Positions 47,101 through 59,100 of a stretch of 64,000 nucleotides of DNA are shown here, one piece after another. The stretch spans positions 80,886,599 through 80,950,598 of the forward strand of contig NC_073306.1 in assembly GCF_027595985.1 (NCBI RefSeq). Direction: 5' to 3'. The stretch comes from Sorex araneus. Its lineage: Eukaryota > Chordata > Mammalia > Eulipotyphla > Soricidae. The stretch's first letter is position 1. The number at the start of each line of letters is the position of its first letter. A model generated the notes under the pieces. The model did no database searches, was not told the DNA's origin, and saw only the letters and a program-made list of their open reading frames with translations. Position numbers and translations under genes: made by a program.

Positions 47101-50100
47101 CCTGTTGTTCATCGATTTGCTTGAGTGGGTGCCAGTAACGTCTCCATTCGTCCCTGTTGCGTGCTAGTGTAGCCCAGTGGCCTATTGGGGGCTCTTTTAG
47201 GATCATGGGAATGAGGAACGTTGCTGTTACTTTGGCATATTGAATACACCACGGGTAGCTTGCCAGGCTCTGCCGTGCGGATGGGATACTCTCGGTAGCT
47301 TGCCGGGCTCTCCGAGAGGGACGGAGACTTTTGGAGCGACCTCTAATCGCCTTTACAGGTGTTCCCAGTCTACCCAATGTAAGCTTTTGGACGACTGGCA
47401 TGTTATAACAATCTGCACACTGACAAAACACGCACCTGCCTGCATCTCCGGGCAGCACCTGGGACATCTGCGATCTCAGGTTGATCTCCTTGAGGTTGAT
47501 GGAGTGCGCCCGGAGGTTGTTGAGCAGCTGGCAGAGCAGGATTATATATAAAATAATTATGTAAATTATTTTATATAATGACAAATTAGGAAAAAACTAG
47601 TGTGGAACTACACAGCTCAAGTTAAATACATTAGTCCACACTGTGCAGTAAGCCATTGAAAAAATATTCTATAGTTTAGGATAGAAACAAAGTAGAACAC
47701 AGGAATACATATAAATGAGAATTTTTATTCAGCTTTGTTAATATATTAATTTACATGTATAATACATGAGAATATAGCAAGATATTTTATATAAGCAGAT
47801 AAAATTTGATGTACTTACTATTATTTCAGATGCAAAACACCTTAAAGGATCATTTCCAGCTTCCTCAGTCTGTTCAAGAAACTGAGCTGTCAGCAGAGGG
47901 CACTTCAAGCTTTTGAAACAACTGAGATAAGAAATAGATAGCTGTTAAGTACAACACAGCCTAAGTATGAAAGGCCAATTTATATCAACACATCTTAGTT
48001 AATCTTACATGAAAATTAACAAAAGCACCAATAACTAACTGACCTGTAAAACTGGTGAGAGGATATCCTTCTTCCTAGTAATGGGGAAAGCTGGGAACAC
48101 TGGTAGTTGACTCTCTATGGTAAGGTTTACTTCCACATCTGGACACCATCAATGGAAGATGTTTAACTGAAGACCAGTAGTAGTCCATGATGCAGTATTC
48201 ACTAGCCTTTTTCTTTATTAAAGAAATTCACTATTTCTTTTTTTTATTTTAAAAAACTAAAATTGAGGATTTATTTATTTATTTATTTTTAATTTTGTCA
48301 AACCTAAAGCGCTTTCACAAATTTAGACATTAATAATTACTCATATTACATAGGTCTCCTATTATTTTTTTAAAATTTTTAATTTATTTATTAGTGAGTC
48401 ACAGTGGGGGTACAGTTACAGATTTATACATTTTCGTGCTCATGTTTCCTTCATACAAAGTTCGAGAACCCATCCCTTCACCAGTGACCATTCTCCACCA
48501 CCAATAAACCCAGCATCCCATCCCCCCCAATCCCATCTCCCCCTGCCCCCACCCACCCCGCCACTGTGGCAGGGTCTTCCCTTTTGTTCTCTCTCTCTAA
48601 TTAGGTGTTGGAAATTCACTATTTCTTTAAAGTATCTTTTTTCCATAAAGTAATAGGTTTTATAATGGTTAAAAATGTACATAGCTAAGGCTTCCTAGCC
48701 TGACAAAATAGGAAACTACTTTAGTCTCCAAAAAATTAAAATCATTGGTCCATATAATTCAATAATCTAGTCTAAGACAATTCAAAGAAATATAAATCCC
48801 AAATATGAAATTTTAGAACACTGTAACCATATTATGTAGTAAGAATCAAGGGAAATTAAGTTGAATAATCTCAGTGTTATTAATATAAAAATTTATTGGA
48901 GGTGGTCTAATGTTCTAGTTTAGTTTTCAGATCATAAGAATTCAAAATCAAAGAAAACAGTTTACACTTAGAGTACTTCTTAGCTTGTACTATTCTCCCC
49001 ATTGACAGCCATACTGGCCAATGCACACCAGTCTGAACTGCCCTGGAGTCAGGGCTACTTCACTGCTGTTTCTGTAGGAAAGTTAATGTTCAGGTTTTCA
49101 GTCAAATTGAATGAACCAATACTGGTTCTCTTCTGCTGCTTTCAAAGGGAGAGCAAAACTGCAGCACACCATAGAAAGACTCATATTTGTTTCCTCTACT
49201 TTATTATTCACTTACCATGATGAATAGAAGCAATGCATGGAATATAAGGTGAACAAGTGGATACTGGGTTTTAATTTATTAATTTTGGGGAGAAGGCCCT
49301 CCAAGCAGTACCCAGGGAGTCTGAGAGCAACTTTCAGCAATAATGACTATTACTGGTTTAGGGGCCACATCCAGCAGTGCTCAGGGGCTATTCTTGCTCT
49401 GTGCTTAGAAGTGACCCTAGTTGGGGGATCATATGTGGTGCTGGGAATCAAACTGGGGGGACAGCATGCAGGATAAGTGCCTTTCCCAGAGCTTCTTGGC
49501 CAACTGAGCTGGACAGTTGAATGCTAGAGCTGAAGGATGTGCTGTGCTCAGGCTCTGTGCTGCTGGACCACCAGGACCACCCCAGCAATGCTCACGGTCT
49601 ACTTGTAGGTTACCTACCAGTGCTCAGGGTCTGTGCAGGGCTGGGAATCAAACTGGAATCCTGAACACTCATAGCATGAATCCCTGACTCCCAGGTTTTA
49701 ATTTTTAAAAAGTATGCAAATGAACTGAACTCCTTACTCTTCTAAAATTTAAAACCTGAAGATTTATATTTTTTTGAAAAATAAACAAAGTAACTGAGCT
49801 AAATTGGGGTGGGTAAGAAACAGCTTGGTGGCGTAAAATGCCCAGAATAAATATGAGGCTCCAAACTTAGTTTCTGGTGTTGCTTTATGTGCTAAGTCCC
49901 ACTCTCTGACGCTGAGGAATTAGGGGAGTAAATAAAAATTGAACTACAGATTAGTAAGTCAACTCTGAAATGCTCTTCAAAATATACTTACAATTTTAGC
50001 AACTCCTCCTTTAACTTTGCATTTTCCAGTGAGTTTTCTTTGTCATTGACAACTTCTTCCACAAAAGGCTTAGTGAACTCTATTAAAGCCAGGCAACACT

Positions 50101-53100
50101 GACAAAGTCCATAGTCATCTGTTTGTATTTGTTCTTTAGTGTATGGAACAGGAAGCAGAGACAGCTGACTCCAAAGTGTAGATAGTGCTAATCCAACTGA
50201 ATAGGACTTGTTGTTACGAAGATTCTGAATCACTAGACCAGAGACCAAGTTGTTAACTTGAGATAACCTGGCTTAACTATGCTAAATCAGAAGTTCCCAA
50301 CTATTTGGCCTACCACCTCCTCTGTTTCAGAAAAAAAAAAAAAAGAAAAAGAAAAATCAGTGTCCCCAACCCCAGCCTACCTTCTTTAAATAAACAAAAG
50401 TGGCCCCCAAAAGCACCAGAAAAAACTACCATCACCCTGGATCATTCCAGCACCCACTGAGGGGTGGTATGGCAAACTTTGGGAAATGCTGCTAAATGTA
50501 AATTCAGTAAATATAAAACTGATACACATATTTTTATATTTTAAAAATCACAACATATCATAGCTTAATTGGCAGGGTTTTTCCCCCACCTCTTAGTATA
50601 TAAACTAAGGAAGCATCTTGTTACACTTTGTAATAGCTGCACCATGATCCCCTGTTTAGGTACTCTGGGTGCACTTCAGACGGAAACATTTATTCCCATG
50701 TTTTTGATATTATAACTAAAAAGAAAAAGCACCCTAAATACAATAAAGCAATGTAAAAATGGGGAGTACTGATTTCAGATTTTTCTTTCTAGAAGATGCT
50801 GAAACTTCTTCAAGTAATACAAAGCAGCTACACATTCACTTTTTTTTTTTTTTTTTTTTGCTTTTTGGGTCACACCCGGCGATGCACAGGGGTTACTCCT
50901 GGCTCTGCACTCAGGATTCACTCCTGGCAGTGCTCAGGGGACCATATGGGATGCTGGGATTCGAACCCAGGTCGGCTGCGTGCAAGGCAAATGCCCTACC
51001 CGCTGTGCTATCACTCCAGCCCCAACACATTCACATTTAAGACAAACTTTCTCTTCTGGTTTTGTCAGACTTTGAGTTATATATTGTATGAAAAGTTAAT
51101 CTTTTCCCAGAAGATCGGAGGTATCACCTTCCCTAACTTCAAACCATATACAAAGCAGTAGTAATTGAAACAGCAAGATACTGGAATAAAGACAGACCCA
51201 CAGACCAATGGAATAGAGTTGAATATTCTGGCACAGACCCTCAAATATATAATCACCTAATCTTTGATAAGGGAGCAAGAAATATGAAGTGGAGCAAAGA
51301 AAGCCTCTTTAACAAGTGGTGCTGGAAAAACTGGACAATTATATGTAAAAAAATGGACTCTAACTTCTACCTAATGCCATACACATTAAGTCAGATGAAA
51401 ATGGATTAAAGAGCTCAATATCAGACCTGAATCCATAAGGTATACAGAAGAAAATGTAGGCAAAACCCTCCATGACAAGAGGCTCAAGGCATCTTCAAAG
51501 ATGAAACACCGCTGACCAAGCAAGTAGAAGCAAAGATTAACAAATGGGACCCTTGTTCACTGCTGGTGGGAATGCCGATTGGTCCAGCCTTTTTGGAAAA
51601 TATAGACAGTCCTTCAAAAACTGGAAATTGATCTTCCATATGACCCCACAATACCACTTCTGGGAATATATCCCGAGGGTGCAAAAAAGCACAGTAGAAA
51701 TGGAATCTGTACCTATATGTTCATTGCAGCACTGCTCACAATAGCCAAAATCTGAAAACAACCCAAGTGCCCGAGAACAGACAACTGGTTAAAGAAACTT
51801 TGGTACATCTACACAATGGAATACTATGCAGCTGTTAGGAGAGATGAAGTCATGAAATTTGCTTATAAGTGAATAGACATGGAAAGTATCATGCTATGTG
51901 AAATGAGTCAGAAAGTGAGGAACAGATATAGAAGGACTGCACTCATTTGTGGATTATAAAATAACCTAACACAAGACCAACACCCAAGGACAGTAGATAT
52001 GAGGGCCAGGAAGACTGCTCCATAGTTGGATGCCTGCCTCATGAGTGGGTGGGGAGAAGGCAGCTGGGATCACTAAGAAAATGATGGTTGGAGGAATCGG
52101 TCAGGAAGGAGTTGTGTGCCAAAAGTAGATAAAGGACCAAACATGATAACCTCTCAGTATCTGCATTGCAAACCATGCTGCCCAAAAGTAGAGAGAGAGA
52201 GAGAGTATGGGGAATTATTGTCTGCCATGGAGGCAGTGGGAGGGTGGGAAAGGTGGGGGTATACTGAGGATATTGGTGGGGGGGTAATGTGCAGTGGTGG
52301 AGGGACGGGTGTTTGATCTTTGTGTGATTGTAACTCAGACATGAAAGCTTGTAACTATATCTCATGGTGAATCAATAAAATAAAATTAAAAATAAAAACC
52401 CAATCATGAACAGTTTTGTAAAAAATAATTCATCTTTTCCCATGGATAAAATCCTGTGCTTTGTTGTAGAGGCCCATTGTTTTGTACTCAGCATAGAGAC
52501 TTTTCTTTCCATACTTGTTTCAAACTTAAGCTGTAACTTGCTATTTCCAAACTCAATTCAATGCCAAGATGTGCAGTTTCCTGCCTCACACTATTCTTAC
52601 AATGCTACAAGTTACAGTATTACCTCAATGCTAACAGATTGATTACTACAGGCACCATACCGGCAATTCTCAAAATAGAAAAAGGGCTAGAGTTGTAGCA
52701 CAGCAGGTAGGGCATTTGCCTTGCACGCAACCAACCTGGGTTCAATTCCCAGCATCCCATATGGTCCCCTGAGCACCACCAGGAGTCATTCCTGAGTGCA
52801 AAGCCAGGAGTAACCCCTGTGCATTGCCGGGTGTGACCCAAAAAGCAAAAAATAAAAAAAAATTTAAAACTTCTTAAAAGATTTTAAATTGCAGATAGGA
52901 AGGTTAGGCAAAAACAACTCAGCATCTGCAAAACAGTAAGAAGCCAGAGCAATAGTACAGTGGACAGGGTACTTGTCTTTCACACACCAAACATGGATTC
53001 AATCCCCTGCACTCAATATGGTTCCCCTTCGCACCACCAGGAGTTATATCCCTGAGGACAGATTCAGGCATAAACCCTAAGCACTACTGGTTATAGTCAA

Positions 53101-56100
53101 CCCCAACCACCTTCACCCAAATAAAAAACAGCATAGCATTCAACAAAGTATTTACTGAATACCCACTCAGTACCAGGTATTGACATCTTCCTATGTGGCA
53201 TTGCTATTATAGTCTAAGTAGAACACTCAATAATTAGACATAAACTTAATTTGCATAGTGTTGACAGTGTAGAGTAATATGGAGACAACATACAGATAAA
53301 ACAAGAAAAACTTAGCTATTAGGGGGGTGGGAGGGATGCTAGGTTTATTTGTGGTGGAGAATGGGCACTGGTGAAGGGATGGGTTCTCGAACTTTGTATG
53401 AGGGAAACATGAGCACGAAAATGTATAAATCTGTAACTGTACCCTCACTGTGACTCACTAATAAATAAATTTTAAAAAAAAGTATGACTATAGTAGACTA
53501 TGGTATATAATGAGAGGGAAGCAAACATTTAAAAAAAAATTTAGCTATTAAAAAAAAATCCTTACCTGTTTGCAATGGCTGAAGTAAAAGAAGAATAATC
53601 TGGGATATCTGTTTTCCAGAAGGCTCTTCAATCAGTTCAAGCAAACCCAACAACAATTCCTTTGGATTACATAACTATAAAAATATTCACAATTGAACCT
53701 GTTTAATACAAGTTGTATTTAAAGCCACATGATTACTATTTTTAAAAGAAGGCAAATACTGAGAAAATAAAATCATTTTTGCTTAACAATAATAAAAAAA
53801 TAAACTAGCAAAACACCAAACCTGTGATTGTCAACACTGTAAAATTAAAAAGCGTCAAGGAAGATGTTCAGGGAAAGAAAAAATTAGAAATTAAGGTCAG
53901 GAAAGCTCGCTCACTAAGCTGACATTTCCTCTGGGTTTTCTGTCTATCTGGAAAAGACCTTTAATTGCCCAGGATTTCCAGCAAGTGGGACCTTTCTGTC
54001 CCACACTGTCAAGTTACTGAGATTAGTCTAGTTTCTTCTGCACTTCTAAGTGAACATACCAACTCACTTGTTTTTCTGAAAGTCTTCATATTTAATAATT
54101 AGTATCCAAATAGTTACTTCCTTCCAAGTATATTTATGCTTATTTGCATCGATCTCTAAATAGCCTTGTATTAAGTCCTTTTCTTAGAATTTACCTTTCT
54201 TAACCATCTTTTTTCTTCCTTTTTTTTTTCTTTTTGGGTCACACCCAGTGATGCACAGGGGTTACTTGTGACTCTGTACTCAGGAATTACTACTGGCGGT
54301 GCTCTGGGGACCATATGGGATGCTGGGGAGTGAACCCGGATTGCCACATGCAAGGCAAATGCCCTCCCTGCTGGACTATTGCTCCAGCCCTCTTAATCAT
54401 CTTTTTTTTTTTTAATATATTTTTTTTTTTATTGAATCACCTTGTGGAAAGTTACAAAAGTTTCAGGTTTAAGTCTCAGTTATACAATGCTCAAACACCC
54501 ATCCCTTCACCAGTGCACATATTCCACCACCAAGAATCACGGTATACCTCCCTCCTTCCCCCTACCTCCCCAGCCCCCCACCCTGCATGTGTAACTGGTA
54601 AATTTCAATTTACTTTCACTTTACTTTTAATCATCATTTTTTTTTTTTTGCTTTTTTTTGGGTCACACCCAGCGATGCTCAGGGGTTACTCCTGGCTTTG
54701 CACTCAGGAATTACTCCTGGCAGTGCTTGGGGGACCATATGGGATGCCGGGGATTGAACCCGGGTCAGCCGTGTGCAAGGCAAATGCCCTCCCCGCTGTG
54801 CTATCGCTCCGGCCCCTTAATCATCATTTTTGACATAATTATTAACCATTTATATTTCTGAGTCTCTGAGCTTGTCAGTTACAACTAATCTACTTCCTAT
54901 TTCCACTGTGATCACTTGCCTTCTAAATGGCTCATACTCTTTTAGGGCATTGTCTTCAAACACTGTATACAGACTAATGCTGGTGATAAGTATAGATAGG
55001 CTGGAAACCCCTGGATTGAAGAACATGCTAGCCTAAGGAATGTACCACAGAAATAAAGCACTAAAATGATTCCAGTTCCAGTGGTGCAAACAACAACAAA
55101 ACCCAAAAGCCTCACTACCAACCTAAGCCTTAAATTCCACATCAAAATTATGGTTACTTATTATAAATAACCAGCTTCTTAGGTTTCTTCTTGGATTCTG
55201 AATCAGTGGGTCTGAGATAAGGTTGCTAATAATTATATCCAGAAAATCTGAGGAAACTCAAAGTAGCCATCTAATCAGTGAGACTGAACCTTCTTTCCAA
55301 AGATTACCCTATTGTATTTTCATGAACTAAAATTTTTTTCACCAAATTATCATAAGATACTAAAAGGTAATTTAGAATACTGCTCTGTATTATGACAGAG
55401 AATGAAATTTTGTTAACTTACCTTCACCAATAAATCAAGCATCAGAAAATATTTTTTTTTATCATCTTCCTTATCATTCCATAAAAGGCATCGAACAACA
55501 GGACCAACAAGATTCCAGCCCATATTCTTGATGATTACCTGTAAAACGGTTTCAGAGTGAAGCAAACACTGCCACCTATAGGATTCTCACCGCAGCTCTC
55601 CTTGTGGGAGCTTAGCATTTCCTCTGCAGGCCTACATCCTCACCGTTACTTGCTCCATTCTTTAGGTGAGGCTGACCTCCTGTCTAATAACTGTCACATC
55701 TTTTCCAAAGAGGAAGCAGATTATCTTCCTTTCTCCTTGGAGTCTCCATGCCCATCTCTGCCTCCTCTATTGGCCCACATCCATACTTCAAACTCTCTTC
55801 CTGCTCTATTCTCCAGAGTCACCTGCATATCCCGCACCCATATCTCTGCTCAGTTGTGCCCTGAGCCAGATGGCCACAAAAGCTCTATTCATCACACCTC
55901 ACACTGCACACACTCAAACATCCTGCAGTGAACCAGAGACTGAGATGTTGTAGCTCTGATAACTGTTAAAAACTTCAGGTTATTAATTCTTCGTTCCTAG
56001 CTCCATTCATCTGTCTAATGAAAAAGCTCTCACAAAGGCAGTGGTTATTATTTTTTTTAAAAAATCACAAAACTTTATTTTATTTATTTATTTTTTGCTT

Positions 56101-59100
56101 TTTGGGTCACACCTGGCGATGCACAGGGGCTACTCCTGGCTCTGCACTCAGGAATTACTCCTGGCGGTGCTCAGGGGACCATATGGGATGCTGGGAATCG
56201 AACCCAGGTCGGCCGCGTGCAAGGCAAACGCCCTACCCGCTGTGCTATTGCTCCAGCCCCCCCCAAAAAAATCACAAAACTTTAAACCACAGAGAAACGA
56301 CAGTGCCAGGGTCATACTGAAAGTAGCCCAGTAGTCCACATGGGGCTTCAAAAAAAATCACAGGCAGGGAGGCAAAAAGCAACACTTAGCCTAATCATCC
56401 AGAGAGTAATGTAATTCACTCCCATGGGGGTGAATTACAAAGATAGTGTGCGACTTCAGAGCACAGTAGTCACAATGGGGAAAACACTAAGAACCACACC
56501 AAGCTCAATGAGTGAAACAATAGCACAGAAGACCCTACCGGTACCAACCAGTTCTGTAAACTCAGAGAACACACCATGATGACAATGTGTAAATGAGCTC
56601 AAAGAAATGATGGTACAGAGAGTCAATAAGACATAAGAGTATGAATGGAAATGAGAAAATGATAATCCAAAGTAATATAACTCAAAAATATGGCTCATGA
56701 CACAGCCCTGTGTAACCTCCGAGAGCCAGCACCTGTGTAACCTCAGAGAGCCAACCCTGTGCAACCTCCGAGAGTCAGCACCTGTGCAACCTCCGAGAGC
56801 CAGCACCTGAGTAACCTCAGAGAGCCAGCCCTGCGCAACCTCAGAGAGCCAGCCCTGTGTAACCTCAGAGAGCCAGCCCTGTGTAACCTCAGAGAGCCAG
56901 CACCGGCACAACCTTAAAAAGTTATTTTGATGTGGTTGGAGGTCGTGTGGGGGAAGGGTGATGCAGGCCGAATACAGACTAGAGACTGAACACAATGGCC
57001 ACTCAACACCTTTATTGCAAGCCACAACACCTAATCAGAGAGAGAGAGAACAAAGGGGAATTCCCTGCCATAGTGGCAGGGTGGGGTGGGGGGAGACGGG
57101 ACTGGGGAGGGGGGGAGGGATGTTGGGTTTACTGGTGGTGGAGAATGGGCACTGGTGAAGGGATGGGTTATCGAACTTTGTATGGGGGAAACATGAGCAC
57201 AAAGATGCATGGATCAGTAACTGTACCCTCACGATGACTCTCTAATTAAAAATAAACTAATAAAAAAATATGGCTCATGACATGAAACATGGAATAGAAG
57301 GCCTCACCAACAAAATAATGGCAGTTGAGGGGGAAAAAATGGTGAACTCCAAGATGAGATGTAGGAAAACAAAACATGAAAAAAAAAATCTCAAAATAAA
57401 TGAATAGCCAGGCCAAAGTGATAATCCAATGGGTAGGGCATTTGCCTAGCATGCTTCTGACCCAGGTTTAATCCCCAGCACCCCACACAGTCCCCTGGGC
57501 CTGTCAGGAGTGATCCCTGACCACAGAGCCAGGATAAGCCCTGATTATTTGTGGGTATGTCCCCAAAACCAAAAATTCTTAAAAATGAGCAGCATACCAG
57601 AGAACTAAGTGATGAGTTCAAGAGAAACAATGAAAGAATCATCAGAGCCCCTGAGAAGCAGGAAAGCACACTTGATGAAGAGCCACTAGTCAAATAAATC
57701 ATAGATAAGAACTTACTAGAGCCGAGACATGCAGATACCCAGATTCAAGAGGTCAAAAGGGTTCCAGTGGAAATAAACCCAACACAAAACTCTAAGACAC
57801 ATGATAAGCAGAATGACAAAGCCAAAGACAGAGACAAGATCTTGCTGGAAAACAGCAAGATCAAAGAGAAGCTAAGAAACTCACAATGATTCACAGCAGG
57901 TCTGCAAAAATATGACTGTACACGCCAGAAGAGAATTATGGGATATAATTTGGAAAAAAATTTAAAAGAAATAGTAATGAACACCTCACAAGGAATACTC
58001 TATCCAGCAAGATTATTATTCAGATATGAAGGAATGATGTAATGCTTCATGATAAACAACAGCTTAGGAAGTTCATAGCCTTGAAACTAATTTTGTAAGA
58101 AGCATTAAAAGGGCTTCTTAAAAAACAAACTCAAAACTTCCACAAAATGATGGCAATAATATCTTAATTTCAACAATATAGCTCAACATAAATGGCCTGC
58201 ATGCACCAATCAGGAGACACAGAATGGCAGGATGGAGCAGAAAACTGAGCCAAATGTCTTGCTACATACAAGACACACATCTGAACAGTGAGGGTAACAG
58301 AGGCTGGTACAGTCTTACAGGCAAACAATTCCCTTAAAAAAAAAAAAAACCGGTGGCCATGCTTATATAAGACAACATAGACTTCAAATTTTAAAAGGCT
58401 ATAAGGGACAGGGATGATCACTTCTTAACAATCACAGGATCAATACATCAAAAAGAACTTATACTCCTTAACATACAATATACCTAAAAATGGACCACCA
58501 AAGCCTTTTTTTAAACTTCTAATAAAGGAATATATTGACAGCAACACAAGAGTAGTAAGAGACACTAGGACTCTTCTATCACCACTGGACAGATCAACTA
58601 TACAAAAACTTAACAAGGAAACACTGGTCTTGAAGGAAGAAATGTAAGAGACGCAACTAGCAGATAAATATAGTACCCTTTATCCCCAAAAAGTTAAGCA
58701 TAATTCTCCTCCAGTGCACATAGGACATTCTCCAAGGTGGACTACATGCTGGGTCATGAAACAAATCTCCATAAAATTGGGCTGGAGAGATAGTATAGAG
58801 GGTAAGGCACTTGCTTTGCATGTAGCTGACCTGGCTTCAATCTCCAGCATCCCTATATGATCGTCTGAGTACTACCAGGAGTGTTATTGAGTGCAGAGAC
58901 AGGAATACCCAAAAGCACCACCAAGTGTGGCCACAAAACAAAAAACAAAAAATACCCAAATCTCCATAAAATCAAGAAAATAGAAATCATACCAACTATC
59001 CTCTAAGATTATGATGCTTTGAAAATGGAAATTAGTCACAAACAGAAAAGGAAGAAAAAAACTCAAGCATGTCAAAATAAGCGCTTTAAAAAAAAAACCT

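Noticed and set aside
47069-47584. A 171-codon minus-strand frame containing a VAV3-like segment
   Set aside because: It runs from AT-rich DNA through a VAV3 exon end, intron-like sequence and a SINE. It is a chimeric insertion, not a coding gene.
56705-56923. CRISPR-like tandem repeats
   Set aside because: Units are contiguous with no unique spacers, imperfect, and lie in a mammalian retroposon.
56456-57025. A 189-codon minus-strand frame through the minisatellite
   Set aside because: The frame is open because the repeat unit lacks stops in that phase. It crosses a retroposon boundary and has no conserved domain.
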